Shown piece after piece: positions 45,262-58,914 of a stretch of 64,000 nt of DNA. Numbering within the stretch: the stretch's first letter is position 1; every line of letters begins with the position of its first letter. Source of the stretch: Paragonimus westermani (lineage: Eukaryota; Platyhelminthes; Trematoda; Plagiorchiida; Troglotrematidae); NCBI GenBank assembly GCA_008508345.1, contig QNGE01000953.1, positions 124,001-188,000 of the forward strand, written 5' to 3'. The notes below the pieces were generated by a model that did not search any database, was not told where the DNA came from, and was given only the letters and a program-made list of their open reading frames with translations. Position numbers and translations under genes: made by a program.

Positions 45262-45352
45262 CCTATCGGTCAGTGGTCAGCGTGATTGCCTTGACAAAAC
45301 ATGGCCGGAGTTCAAATTCTGGTCTCAGCTGCTAGATGCAACACTGATGAGC
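45262..45352 (+). mobile_element. tRNA-related SINE head, diverged
   Basis: GTCAGTGGTCAGCGTGATTGCC, then GGCCGGAGTTCAAATTCTGG (B-box-like) and GATGAGCTCCACC mirror the head and first body segment of the SINEs at 25 kb. The 3' part is not recognisable. Confidence 0.5.
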
Positions 45353-48300
45353 TCCACCAAAAACTTTTTTGCAGGTTTAATGCTACTTTTTAAAACTGAT
45401 ATGCCTGAAAGCCATTTTAGTACAGAAGCTGCCATCATCTGTGTTTTGATTAGTTCAACTTCAAAAAACTTCGATTATCATTGTGGTTGGTGTAATTATC
45501 ATTGCAGGTTCACAAAATGGCAGTAACTGCTATCCATAATTTACGTACCTGAGGGAAACGGAATTTGACGGTCAAGTTTAATTGCCATGTAATCCAGATT
45601 GGTTAAATTATTCGTATAAAACAGTGTTCAATTCCGATATTCATTACAATCACCGGAAGGCACGATTATGAATCTCACGAACGATTTCTGACAAAAAGCA
45701 GATCCGCTAAAAGTTACCTCAATGAAGATTTGGTTGTTTAACCGTTTTGACGGGCGGAGAGGGAGCTGTCGACTGTATCAGAGGTAACAAGCAAACAGTT
45801 AAATATACACTGAAGGTTAACTGACGGTGTAGTGCGTGTTACGACTTTTTGAAAAACAATGGCAACGCATTTTCGTATCAGAGAAGCATTCACCTTACCA
45901 ATTTCTGACAAGTCCTTTGCAATTATGTAGCTGACTAACTGCAATTAATTAATCAAGTACCATTTCAGCTGAAATTCCGACAAATAAATCCTAATAAGTA
46001 GCCCCCTACGGTGAACTAGGTAAAACTATATTTTCTTGATTCGCTCCTAACCGGAAAGCTTTCGCTATTCTAACAGAAATCTAGTGCTCACTTCCGAGTT
46101 AACCAAATCCCCGTGATTGATTTGTGACCGTGAGAAGTATACAAAATGTTTTCGAATCAGTCATATTTTCCGGATCGCCCCAAGTTACTGTCATCCCCAT
46201 TGGCTAACTATAACGATTGTCATCCTATTAACCTGTTTAGCAAGTACTCACTGTTGGGCTGGGGGATGGAGCAGAAGGAATGAAATCGAATTGATTCTGC
46301 TTAAACCCTTCATTATTTCAGAAAAATATGAAGGTTATTGTTAGAACCACCTCCGCGTCTAGTTACATTTTATCAACTTAGACTGATCGAAGAGAACCGG
46401 ATTGGTTGTGCTGTCCTCGAAATATTTATGGATGTTTGTTTGTTTTCTCGAATATACATAGAGCTCTAAAATGGGTTTGTACAGATCACTTTTATGCCTC
46501 TAGCCTGTACTTCAGAAAAATATCAGCAACTGCATATAGATATGCATATGGCTGACCAACAATTATAGAAGCTGATACCCAGATTGACCATTCAAAACTG
46601 ATGTTTCACACTAATATTCAAGGTATGTAAGATTCACCCTCTTGGATCGTGCTGACGCCCACTGCAAACGCCGCGTAATTCCATTCGATAAGAATACCTG
46701 ATAAAGCCCCAAGTCCGAAATATTTTGAGAACTAGCTAAGCGGTCTTAAGCCACATTAGAACACATTTTACCTGAATTGACGATCTTCAACACAATGGAA
46801 GAGAATGGAGAAGTCTGGTGGGATTCGCATAAATAATTTGATAAGGTTGATTGGAATTTCTTTGAATATTCCTCAATAACATCGAAGACGTTTTACAACT
46901 TCGAAAAACTATTGAAATTTCTCACGCTGACTCACTGCTGCTCTCTTCGTACTATATCGTAAACAACTAATTGATACGTCTCTTGTTTCTTTCACACCGA
47001 CACACGTAACGAAAGGGGCACTTGTGTTAATACACCAAAACCCCTAATGGTTTGAGCGTATTTGAAAGCAAAAAGCGAAGTATTGTAAATTAAACTGTGC
47101 TAGTTAATAACTTCTCACGTTGGTTACTGGGCACTTGTCGGCGAAATCCTCTGCTGTCCAAAAAGCTAGACAGCGTTTAGTCCGCAAAACTGGTAGCGAG
47201 TTTGGACGGCGATGTTGTGAAGAATCACGGTAGTGACAATTAACAGTTGCAAGTATGTTCTTGCAAATTAACTCGAAGAATTTCTTCCTCTAACTAGTCA
47301 TCATGCAGTTGTATGAAATCACCAACAATAGTACACTGAGTAAAGGAACACTGCACAATTTAGCTCATAAACAGTTAATCTCACCCTGATTGTGTCAGTG
47401 TAACGTTTGTTCGTTTCAGCGCTTTGATTTCACTAGCTAAATTTACGTAACGTCTCGTCCCATATAATCGGTTGAGGATGATAAACAAAATCTTACACCT
47501 CACAATCTGTGTTTTCTTACGTTTCTGATGGACTGGATAAAAGTAGCTCAGCGTTTCAACTTTCTGACATATTTCGGAGATTTTTGTCATGGCGCTCCAT
47601 AAAGTTTTCTTTCGTTTTTTATCAGCTTGCTCGAGTCGTTATTTGTCATAAGTATAAAGCCGTCCGTCATACAACTGATCTCAATACACCTCAAGTAAAC
47701 AGTCAAAAACGCTGCAACCTAACAGTGTCTTCATTTTGGAATGCGGCTTATTGATGCTTAGCTTTCCTAGTCCACTTCGGAACCGTGTCGGATCGCCTCG
47801 TCATAAATAAACGTAAACATATTAATTGTTGATCGTTTCTGAACACTCAACAAGATGATGGATCGGATCATCATTAAATGGTAGTCTTGCAAATATGCTC
47901 AGGCAGTCTTCATCTGATTTAACTCAGAAGTGTGATTCGGTTAGTCTGCCCTGGATATCTCATGATCAACGGGTAACGTTTTGGTAGCTACAGGTGTGTG
48001 CCCATCAGACTTGTCTTTTAAGACGTTACATTTCCATTTGCATGACAGTTAAAATTCATTCAGTGTACTCGCACAAAACTTGCCATTTTGCTCTCCACCC
48101 AATCTACATAGTTCGTCTATTCCTTTTTTGAAACACATTATTAACTCACCATTTGCCGCTCGTCAATTGTCACCTGTCAGATCATACGTCGACTATTTGA
48201 ATTTCACGTCGGTAACCGCTTTAAGTTTCACAGCCATCCAAATTAAAATTTTTCCTGTTCTCATATTTCATACATTTCTTTTCTTATGTGTATAAGGCGC

Positions 48301-50144
48301 AAGCTCTTACCCGTCGTATGCCGTGCTGATTTTGTTCGTGACGAGTAAAAACGGACTCCTCCATTGTGTTGCATCCAGGCCGTATGTTCATTCTTTGTGT
48401 GCTCTTTGTTAAACAATTCAAGGCAAGTAATCAGTTCATTTTGCACTGATTCATTTTTCAATGGATATTAATCGGAGCGCCGCAAATTTATACTGACTAG
48501 AGTCAGCGTGATTTCGTTCTCCATTTTTGTGATATACATCCATAGAGAACAAATGCTAATATAACTCGTTCATTTGGAGCATGTTGATACACGCTTGCAT
48601 ATACTGGTGTGTTCGCAAGAACATCAAGGTCTTACTAACCTATACATCAGGGTGACATAGAAGTGGTGGAAGTAGCCTAATTGCTCTTTTGTGGTGACAA
48701 CGGTGTCCTGTTCACCTAAGTGGTAAGGCATTATCTAAACATTATCTACACCGTGAGGTTACAACTCACAATGGTTCGTCTCATATCATGGCTTGTCCGG
48801 TATGTATGCGGCTAGTGTTTTAAGAGCACAAGCAATGTAGATGCAAGCGCTACTTTATGGTTTTGTTACGATCATTTTGCAATTCCATTCACGAACCTTC
48901 CAAGGGAAACAGACTTAAAATATCTTTTCGCGGGTGGTATATGTGACGGCTGTTGGTAGCTACTTTCGAAAATGAATGTCATGAGACCCGCTGTGATAAG
49001 ACTTTCGAGGAAATGTTGTGTAATGCAAGCCACCGGGTAAATTTCATATATACATATATATATGTGGGCAACTACTACTTAATTTCTATCCACCTCAATG
49101 ATGCGTGAGGTAATATCTGTGAAAGTTATGATGTGGATGAGAACAAACAACAAAAAATTTGTTTCAAAATGGATTCACTTCAACCGCTTGGTAGACAGAG
49201 TCTACCAAATAAACAGGCCGCAGAGGGTTCAGCTAAATATCAAAACTGATATATTCATTGTGTTAGACCTCTAAAAGTCTGAATTCTTCCTAGTTCGGAC
49301 ACGTACGTCTGAATAGTATTACAAAAGAAAATTTGATTAAGGAACATTTGAATCACAAAAAAGCCATAGTTGCTTAACCCAGCATGTTAGAAATCGGGTA
49401 ACAGCATGCAACTTGTATAGCATGGAATGGACAAAAGTGGTTAACTGATCACATTTCAGTATTCTTTCAAGCGATAATTGACTGTTGAACAATTACTAAG
49501 ATAGACAGTTAGCATGTTATAGAAAATCAATTGCAAATACTAAACAGCTAGTTAAACACTCTGCAGTAAAGGCGTGTGTAAAGAGCAGCTCACTTTGCCA
49601 GCTGCTCGCCCTCCCATAAGTACCTGTCACCGCCAATACTCGAAATTGTGGGGTGATAACAAAACTGAGTCTGAGAAACTTGACTCATGAAGCATTGAAA
49701 GCGCGATTGACAGCAATGCATGGAATTTTTTTGGTTTCTGCGGCAACCTATTCGAAATTTGGCTTTCACTTTACTTGGTTGATAAAACTGACAAGTGAAT
49801 TTCACGCAGCTTCAGTTTTCTGTACAGCTGATCAAATGCGAAAGTGCTCGAACATCAGCCCTCAACATAGACTGACAGTTTAATTCAGTTCTTGGTGTGT
49901 TATAAACTAGCATCTTTATATCAGCGTATACCACTTGGTTGTCTATCTGTCTTACCAAATTTTTGGTTGTGTGTATCATTGGAAGCCCATGCATGAATAA
50001 CTTGTTATGGGATCGTCACCAGTCGTAATTAACTATACTCAGTCTTGAAACCAAACCCTCCCGTGTAAATATGAACGTCCTGTTAACAGTAATATTGGAT
50101 TCTACACCATCAAAATTTGATCACAGCCCTGACATTCTGACAAG
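45353..50144. other. Stretch without supported gene
   Basis: About 4.8 kb. Frames at 46117-46344, 47509-47754, 48080-48295 and 49653-49883 were inspected without a family match. A short TA repeat lies near 49050-49065. Confidence 0.45.
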
Positions 50145-50262
50145 TCTTCCTGTTGGTTCGAGTTGAAAGGAAACGCCAGATTATTAATAGAGTACATCAT
50201 TAGTGCACATTCTGATCCGGACAGTAATTTTTATTTCGGCTTTCGTGCTTGTGAGACTTTAG
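50145..50262 (+). other. Exon-like segment, weakly CUB-like
   Basis: An open frame ending at a donor (TTAG then gtaaac). It reads G-N-A-R-L-L-I-E-Y, a short spacer, then F-Y-F-G-F-R-A, similar to the closing strands of a CUB domain (hydrophobic strand, then G-F-x-A). The acceptor is poor, and phase does not join it to the next candidate at 50622 in that candidate's most Cys-rich frame. Tentative. Confidence 0.22.
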
Positions 50263-51149
50263 GTAAACCGTTCCTGACTGAAATTATGAAACATTCAAAT
50301 TCTATCTGCTGTCTTCAAAACGAAAATAACCAGTGCTTTGTTACTAACGTTCCTGAGGCACTTCGCAAGGTCTACACAACTAGCACCAATCAATTACTAA
50401 GTTTTACAGGGGTTTCGCTATTAAGCTACCATATTCCATTTTTAGTAACCAAACACAAATGATCGTTGTTTTGTCTCCGCTGTTGTGATAGGTTCGGAGA
50501 TAACTGATGCCTGTGGGTTTTTGCGTCTTGTTTTCTTCGTGTGCCGTTTTGTTCTTGCACCTAGCGGTAAATAGTTTGGTTTTGCTATATAAACAACTTT
50601 GACCGCACTATAAACTTGCAGGGGTGCAGCGAAATATTAATGAATACACCGCGCAAATTTATGTCGGCATCTCTGGTGAGGTGTCTTCTGGGCAAGCAAT
50701 TTTCTCATAACCCTCAAACGAATTTGAGAGAAAATGTCAAGAGTAGAATACTAGTTAGCAACATTCTCAACGTGCGTCAAAGCCCTAGTGTTACAGTTGC
50801 GTTGTCAAGTGATTTGGTTACCACAGCTCCATTCTGAATTCAATATAAAACATACATGAAATGAGTGGAGTAGTACATATGTTACAAAATGTTTGCCACT
50901 GGTGCTCATCAAATCAGTACGGGCTCCTACGGGCGCAAGTACTACAATATTAATATCCAAAGTCGTAAATAGGCAAAGTACTTTAAGTTGGACTTAGAAA
51001 TACGATGCAACACGTGCTTGTTCTAGTGATAAACTGACCATCTTCATTAGATGCAGTATGGAAGCAGTCACTGATAAGAAATCCAGCTATCCCGTTTTGA
51101 AAAGAAAAGATTTCCAGTTATCTAAAAACTCGTTAGTAGTCCATGTCTT

Positions 51150-51850
51150 TGGCATAACCAGGACTAGAAATCCGGCCATGCTTTCACAAGACAAACTGTA
51201 TTGACCATTACGCTATTTACCTAGCATTAGACCCAATCGCGCTATTATACACGAACCCCCAATCACATTTATACGTGAGTGATGCTCAGCTGGTATGAAA
51301 CTCGTCCGAGACACAGTAACAATCATGTTGGCATTAAGCAGTGACTTCATGATTATGACTTCACTTCCAGCTGAAACTAGGCTTTCTTGAGGCAACCGTG
51401 CTGACCACCTAGTCACTGGCTATATATGATATGTATATATATGAGTTTTCTTATCCAAGCCCACACCCACTCTCACCCCTGTGATTGGGATATTCCGATC
51501 TCACTCGGAAGTCCCAACAGAGAACTTTGGATTGCCATTTGTAGATCGTGGCATTGTTCAGTACTCAAACGAACGAATAATTAGATCACTGTAAAAGAAG
51601 CGAGAAACGTGTCGGATTTAAAACGATATCAATCGATCAATAAGTAGCAGGATTACATTCTGAAAGTGTGGCCGCAGTTCAGAATAACAGCTGTTGCAAG
51701 CATATGCACATTTGATGGGTTGTAAAAATAGTGATGTTCAACTGTAGACAATTCTATCGCCGGCTAAAAGGTTTATCTGAAAGTGTAATCCCGATCATTA
51801 GTTTACGAGTTTCAACTTGCAATCAATAAAATCCTCGATTACTCGTCAAC
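51150..51850. mobile_element. Cluster of diverged tRNA-related SINE pieces
   Basis: On the minus strand, 51165-51225 and 51385-51420 each hold a tRNA-like head (GTAATGGTCAATACAG with GGCCGGATTTC; GGTGGTCAGCACGGTTGCCTC). On the plus strand, 51480-51850 holds the upstream segment seen at 25.35 kb, then TTGCAAGCATATGCAC, then a decayed tail ending GATTACTCGTCA. At least three insertion events or rearranged pieces are implied. Confidence 0.5.
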
Positions 51851-52072
51851 CATATATGTGTTGTTCAGGTTGAAAGGTGAGTTCTTTTTTGCGGTGCAAC
51901 CCTTGACCACCACAGTTGTAGAGGATGTGTATAGGGTTTGCATGAACTACGAATTTGACAGTAGAATTCGTTAACAACGATATGCTTGACGGTGGGCAGT
52001 GGTTGTCAGATAACTCTGAGACTAGTGATCAATGATTTGTGATCTAAAGAAAACTGTGACATATTGGTGCAG

Positions 52073-52320
52073 ATCTGCAATCTAAACCTGGACTTCACTA
52101 TTAATGAACATGGTCAAGCTTGTCGCAGCTTCAGTAGAGCACTGCTCTCATGTTTCTTCGAAATACAGAATGTCACTGCGCTGAAAAAAGAGCAAAGCAC
52201 TACTGTTTGTCATGTTTCTTCCACTCATGGTATCAGGGTGCAGTGTAGATTTAGATCTCCGTTTGAATTGACGCAGCCAATTCGTGGGTTCATTCCGATA
52301 ACTTGTCAGTCAGTGAAAGG
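52073..52320 (+). other. Exon-like segment, weakly CUB-like
   Basis: Follows the acceptor attggtgcag and stays open to a stop at 52321. It contains I-C-N-L-N-L-D-F-T-I-N, a Cys seven residues later, and near the end S-T-H-G-I-R-V-Q-C-R-F-R-S with R-G-F-I-P, a spacing like the middle and end of a CUB domain. Residue matches are few and CUB patterns are permissive; the donor is uncertain. Confidence 0.25.
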
Positions 52321-54185
52321 GTGAACAACAAAAACAGCTGACAATTTCATGCATTCCTATTTTCGTATGCTAGGCAAAAAGTTTACGATGCAATTCAAGT
52401 GCACAGAGATTTAGGGGTGGCAGTAAATAGTTAGAATAATGCAGTTGGTTGTTTGCGTTTCCCAAGTGACTTCCACTTAAGGATTGCTAGTGGCAATTAA
52501 CCTGGTTAGATCTGAGTACCAAGTTAATAGTAAATAGCCGCGTGGGCAATTACTGATAAAGTTTAAGTCCACCATCTAGTCTATTCAATTTGAAGAAGGT
52601 TAATTAAAATACTCAGAACTATTTAATAGATGGGTCAGTCCGTCTCATTTTCAAGGATTTTTAACGCTCCGTTTAATGTTAAACAGCTAAGCATCTTCGT
52701 ATGGACTAGCAATTGTGAATAGCATTTAAGATTTTTCATTAAGTGGTCAATAACGCTAACGACATCCCTCTATCCGGTAGATTCTTTTAAACTGTTTGGA
52801 GTTGCCGTTTTTTATCGGGATTTGTATTTATACACATCACTTTTAGAATACCTTTGTTCAAGAACGGCTTATCCATTGCGTGGAAACAAATCCATAAGCG
52901 AGTTAGTATGAAATCATCGAAAAGTCGCTTTTCTCACACTTAACTAAACAGATTAAATAGTAAGGTCAAAATTCCGTCCAGAGCTCTCATACACACATTT
53001 TGTATCTTCTTCATGTAACTCAGCCGTAATTTGCACACTGATAACGTGACACCTTATTTAGGGCTACCCGCTATCTGTCTGTCGCCTAGCAACCAAAATA
53101 AGCGTTCTATATTTAAATGTTGTTTTGTAATGCATATTCCTAACTTGTGCGATATTCATCGCGCAAAATTCATGTTCACTATTCTTGTAACTGTAACCTC
53201 TATCAGACTGAAAGATATTTGAGAAAATTTGGTGAAATTGATACAAGCCAACAAAACAAGTTTATCTGATCAACTGTAAGTAAACCGTCACACAATGCTA
53301 TTTTTACCAGTCATCATGATGGCTACAAGAGTAAAATGTTGTTCTGTCTGAAAACACAACCTATGTATTCCATCTAGTTACGGTTCCCCAGTTCCAATGA
53401 AAAACTATCGACGTAATTCTACTTGTAAAGGCAGCTTTGGAACGGAAATTCATCTCACCTATTCAGCTGTTTCCGTCCCCATGGAAAAAGCTTTTTTCGT
53501 AAGCCGGTCAGTCCAGCCAAAATACATCCAAGGCATCATTATTACTACAAAAACGGGCGAGTTGATCGGATAATAAATCATTACTCTTGAAAATGCACAT
53601 ACACTATTTTTGTTAAAACTTCCGAGCAAATAAAATGTGACCGCCAGGTGCATTATATATGCAGCAGTTTAGCTGCCACTAGTTTGACGAACACAAATGC
53701 GGGTGTAGTCAGTTATTCGCACAAATCTTCCCCGAGTGCACATAAATAAAAATCATGAGCAACCCTGGCGAAAAGAGCAGACGTTGAACTGGTCTCAATC
53801 ACGTGGTTAGGAAGAGAATAAAGAATCTACTAGAAGGGGAAGCTGGCAGTCCGGATTTGGCACTCACGTTTGCAGTGAAAATCTGCCCCATCAGATCGAG
53901 GGACACTCATAAAAAATGTTTGAAGAAGTTCCTATCAGTAGGCCATCTGCCGACTGTCTAAAATAGAATTGAGTTCATAACTATCTCATTAAACGTGTGC
54001 CAGGAACGTTTGTCAAGTCAATAACAAGGTAATGAACGACTTACTGAAAGTTACTCTTTGGTCCAAAGGAAATGAACTTCACTGCAGCTTCTCTTAAGGT
54101 CATTCATGTGTAACAAAGCAGCTGGTTGCTCACACACAGTTACCCTAATTTTCTAGTGAGACTATAACTCCGAAAGTTGCCCCAG

Positions 54186-54382
54186 TGTGTTTCGGTGTCC
54201 ATCGACGACATGGCTACGTGCGATCAACCTTTTGTAGTTTTCAAAAGTTACGTTCTAGTTTTCTTTCAGATTATGCACCATTCAGCAAGTGTGACCAACC
54301 GAAAAACATGTACACAGAGGAGTAAATTCAAATCCTCTCTGAAGAGTACGAAGATATCAGTAGATTTACCGTTTTGGCTAAA
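54186..54382 (+). other. Exon-like segment with good splice sites, weakly CUB-like
   Basis: Bounded by gttgccccag and a consensus gtgagt donor; 197 nt, fully open in one frame. Reads C-V-S-V-S-I-D-D-M-A-T-C-D-Q-P-F-V-V-F near the start and F-K-S-S-L-K-S-T-K-I-S-V-D-L near the end. This resembles the C-to-C hairpin and the closing S-S-x-x-x-I-x-V strand of CUB domains. It is the best bounded of the downstream candidates. I found no expression or family proof. Confidence 0.3.
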
Positions 54383-54913
54383 GTGAGTTTCAAGCTTTTT
54401 AAAGTGGTTCCATTGACATATAGGGCAACCATTTCGTCTTGGATGCTGATTTCTACTTTGGGATTGACTTTGTTCCCAAGGCTATGGCTCTAAACCAGCT
54501 GAATATCGGCCCTTCCCTCTTTTGCCAGAATTCTGCTTGGGGACGACCCCATTCAGCAATGGCCAAGGTGTTATTTTTGGGCTTGCAGTCAACAGTGTTT
54601 GTGTGCCGCTAATCTGGTGTTAAATATAACGTTTTAACGGTGTGTCCTTATTTTTCGGGGTTGCAAATTCGTCCACGCTTCAGACGACATCTTTTGAAGT
54701 AAAGAGAGGTCGGTGTTGCAGTTAGCGTTGTGACGGCTACGTGCGGTACTCGTTCCGTAAAAGTATAACTTTTGGCCGATAAAAACTGCGTCAGATATGA
54801 TGATTTCAGAGTAGTTTGTCGTACTATGTGACTGAGATAAATCCTTTTGTAATGTAGACTTCGACTTATGGAGAGTCCGTTCAGGCACTTCTCAATTTTA
54901 CTTAAAATTTCAG

Positions 54914-55352
54914 CTCAAACCACCGAATGCACTTGGGTCATCGTTGGTCATCAACTCCCACTGGAGCTCTGAGCAAACCAAACAGGAATATGCACTGCTA
55001 ACTAGACAGTCTTCCAATGGTGAAACGCAGAGTCCCTCCGAAATTATGCAGAGTTTCGGTTCAGAAGAGCATGGTGAACGGTTGGATACTGAGTAGGGCA
55101 AGGGTACTTGGCACAGGGGCATGCAGTTCGTCTTGTCACCTACTGCTAACTTTAGTGATAGCAGTAGAAAGTTCCTGACCACGAAGTCTCTCACTACAGT
55201 TTTGGGTTGTCTGATTCTTTCCCTTTTTAGACGACGTATGATAGGGCCCAATAACAAAGCCAAAATTTCATGTCTCCCATGTGGTGGGTGTTCCAATGCT
55301 TATTTGTTTGGAGTGTTGGCTGTGGATTCAGTTTTTCTAGACGATAAAGACC
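54914..55352 (+). other. Exon-like segment with in-frame TAG
   Basis: Starts after a strong acceptor (aaaatttcag) and ends at a gtaagt donor at 55353. One frame is open except for TAG at about 55094. The second half contains a hydrophobic segment (T-T-V-L-G-C-L-I-L-S-L-F) followed by R-R-R. Just downstream, AATGAGGCCGAAACATGC and AATAAA (about 55404) look repeat-like. It could be a pseudo-exon, a gene with a small intron removing the stop, or part of an unclassified repeat. A 128-codon minus-strand frame over the same bases has no family likeness. Confidence 0.2.
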
Positions 55353-56421
55353 ACAGTAAGTTCCCCCAATGAGGCCGAAACATGCTATCATACAGTCACA
55401 CCTAATAAACAAAAAACTCAGTCAACCTGTTGGATTCTTCTTCCGTCCTGTTGCGGTCTTTTAGTTTCGAGTGCTTAGTTTTCTTATTAAATCATTTCTT
55501 TGTTCCGTTTACAGTCAGCAAACGCAAACTGCAGTGTGCCAGAATCTCATCAGCGGGTGACTACTGGGAATGGATTGGGTGACAACTAAGCAATAGAGGG
55601 CAGGGATTCCGTCCACATTCGAAAACAACCTGTACTACTCTTTCCTCTTTTTTGGGATTATTTCCGATAAATACCGTCTCCGCGTTGTTTCTTTCACTGT
55701 AAGCAGGAGTTACCTCCGGAGGGCAAAAGCCCGGTTGAAAGGTGTCAGCACTCTAAATTGTCCATTCCTGCAGCATCTTTTGAGTCTCAGTAATATTCTC
55801 CAGAAAATATCGGAACAATATAAGTCCTCTGTTTTGTCTCTGGGGCTGCCATAATGATGTTGGGACTGTGATTGGGAATTTTCAAGCTGTATTTTTCAAT
55901 TTTTGTTTTTCAGTGATGCCAGTTTGGGGGTGTTGTTGTTTGTTTGTGATTAAAAAACAATAAACTGTATGCAAGCAAGTGCAACGCATTTGACTGTACG
56001 GCTGCTCTTGTGCATTCTGGAGGTGACGTGTTTCGTGCAAGTAAAAATTCTGTTCTGATTGTTCATCAGCTTGTCGGAGCGCTAGGTTTTCAGAAACTCT
56101 ATTCAAAACGTGTCATAAGCCAACCTGTTTACAATTTGATAGAAATGACTGCAACAAATAACGCAGAATCTTCTTACCAAGTGTTTTTAGGAAATCCATT
56201 GACTTCAGCATATTGTACTCATTAATCAACCGAAAGCACCTGAAGTCCTGTTGTGGGTTTGGCAGTGGCAGACTATTAATCCGCAAAATGATTTCCTGCC
56301 TAAATTAAACTGCCGTGGGCAAACTTCTCCATCACATAGCTGTCTTCTTGTCATAACAAAAGCCTAAGACTACGTCAGCAGAGTTATTAACGTGTAAATC
56401 TCTAGACGATACTTCTATCTG

Positions 56422-56645
56422 AGCTCCTCGGAACATGAGATGTCTCTTCAATACAATGATACATCCTCGGAATCTTGGTCGGCCAATGACAAGGTAATCC
56501 AAAATTGTCCGCTTACAAGGAGAAAAAATGACACTATGATTCCGTCATTTTTGCCCCTTAGACTTAGATATGGGGGTTTACATCTCTTCACAGAGTATTA
56601 CCAAGCCACAAAACACTGTCCAAGTTTTGGCGCAGACAGACGGTG
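56422..56645 (+). other. Exon-like segment, weakly CUB-like
   Basis: An open frame with S-S-S-E-H-E-M-S-L-Q-Y, and later M-I-P-S-F-L-P-L-R-L-R-Y-G-G then F-T-E-Y-Y-Q-A, ending at TGA 56643. The spacing recalls a CUB C-terminal half but splice limits are unclear. An internal donor-like gtaatc after N-D-K is an alternative end. Confidence 0.18.
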
Positions 56646-58705
56646 AGCTGACACTCATCACGTGAACTGGTCAACCAACCTTGCACATATATCTGCGGAA
56701 TTTGGACTGATCGGTGGTCTGAAGAAAAAGAAGAAATAAAGTCAAACAGTCAGCTGTCTTCCCACAAATCGTACTGGTGAAAATATTTCGGAATTGAATG
56801 AGAATTTCATTCAATATGGGTGTACACTGTCCAGTAAGTGTTATCTGGAGGATGTGATTGATCAGAATATCGCCAGAGCATAAATGGAAATAGTCCAACT
56901 CTCATGTGGTGTTTTAGAAGTCTCCATACCTACTAACAGAACAAAACGATGGTGTACCAAGTTATTACACCCATCACTTTGCACAACAGCGAAGAATTAC
57001 TACCGAATGAACGCTTACAACGTTGTCCAAACACACTGCACCTCATCTGCTGCAAATGTTTGTTTGGTATTAGGTGGCAGAACAGTGTCCCCAACAGACA
57101 ACTTCTGAGTTAAGCGGGCGATTCGCATTTTTCAGCGTGTCTAATTAGGGAGACCTAAAATGGCTAATATCTGGGAATAAAATGGAAAACGACCGAACCC
57201 TGGAAGGCACGCTGTGCATTGAACTGGATTTGACCCAAGTCCTCATGTATGACAACCAGGAAAACTGAACTTGGTTTGATGAGATTGAGAACGGTTAGTT
57301 AACAGCACCTTCTGTGCAACGCAAAAAACAGATCACAATAGGAGATAGATTAATCTGCCGGCAGGTGTGCCAGTATGAGATAGGCAAGGAGGTCAGCAAG
57401 GTGAGAGAAAATGGAGAAAAAGCTGTGAAGATCAAAACCGACAAATGTAACAATCTACGCTGTCACAATTACCGTAGAGTGTGCTTCTCCAGAGTTGGAT
57501 TTCACTGTTACTGCATGAGCAATGTGATCATCTGAGGAACGGTATAATCCATCGTCTATCAAAACGGGCGGAAGGCATCATCAATGGAAACAATGGGACA
57601 GAAAAACTTAACGTCGGCTATGAACCAGTTGCAATATAATTATAATTTCCGTATTATAAACTCAACGTAGGTTCCGTGTGAACTTATGACTTTAATGTGA
57701 GACGATGTTGGTGTCAACGAAAACATAAAACAATAGTCATGCTAAGATAGCTGGTGGAGTAGGGTCATGTTCGCTCCAGCCGCACCGTGCTGACACTCTC
57801 ATTTAGAAGTTGACAGCTGGTTCAGCAGTCTAATTCAAAAATGAACGTTTTGATAATATACCAGCTGTATAGATTCTAGTTAGTTGCTGCTGCTATACCA
57901 GTATGAAATAATTAAATTCCTGCATATTTTCTTTTTTATCGCACAGAAAAATTTAACGTAAGAATTTCAATGTTTTTTTAGATAGGACATTCACACGAAA
58001 GTCCGACTAATAACTGTTGGGTGGAATATAACTAGCAGTATATAACTGACAAAGCTGCCCCGGATAATTAATTGTTGCCTTTTTAGTTCAGCATTTATTC
58101 TGAAATATTCCCGTAGTTACCAGATCATCGCACATTTGTAAAAAAGCTACAAAATACAGGACAGGAAGTTGTGGTTTTGTGAACTGCCCGAGAGGCTGAG
58201 AGATAGTTTGCATCCATCGAAATGTGACTCGTCATGTCGACATTTGTAGTCTGATGACTACCTAAATGTGTACCTAAAACGTTATTAACGATATGTGTGC
58301 AATAATTGAGGATCGGCGGAACAAACGCCATTGCTTGCACAAAGTTCGATTGCTTACAAACGGTGACCGACAGTGATTGCCCAGTTAAAATTTGAAAGGC
58401 AAGTGTTGGGGTGACAGAAACGATAAGTACATTGTTTAATTCCATAAGGACTGCGCTGGTCGTAATTTGAGCGTCGTAAAACATAATTCGCGCTTCCAAT
58501 GCAAAAACAACAACGAATTTCTTTCACGTATGAGAACAGTAGCAATTACTGAAAATTTTGCGAATGGTCATCTCAGTTGTATTTGTTTTAGTTAAAATGA
58601 ATCAGCGGTAAATTTTATTTCACGAGAAACTGTCGAGATGAGTATCAGCCCAGAGTTAATCTCTGTTTGCTAGCCTTGAAGCCTTTCCGTAACATTCTAT
58701 CTCAG

Positions 58706-58914
58706 GTGCGAGATGTTTGCTAAGGGCATGCGAGATAACTTGTGGAAATTTCGAAACCTCTGTCAAACATCGCTTCTACGTAATTCGAAAGACACTTTTG
58801 AACTGATCTCATATACTGAAAATCTAGACATTGCCAAAGACATGATATGCAACACTGATGTCTATTCTTTATTATTAAGTGCACCATTAAACAAAATTGT
58901 GTTTCAGCTATGAT
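58706..58914 (+). other. Exon-like segment, unrecognised
   Basis: Follows the acceptor ttctatctcag and is open for 69 codons to TGA at 58912. Near its end it reads I-C-N-T-D-V-Y-S-L-L-L-S-A and then N-K-I-V-F-Q-L, which could be the last strands of a CUB domain and would then be a terminal or truncated exon. No other support. Confidence 0.18.

Noticed and set aside
54910..55296. Minus-strand frame of 128 codons
   Set aside because: It opposes a plus-strand frame with good splice signals, and its residue content suggests a shadow frame.
55372..55390. Another hammerhead-like motif (AATGAGGCCGAAAC)
   Set aside because: The first bases do not fit CTGANGA and no stem II forms. Kept only as a repeat-like end motif.
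58125..58499. Minus-strand frame of 124 codons
   Set aside because: No recognisable domain or splice signals; Thr/Ser/Val-rich chance composition.
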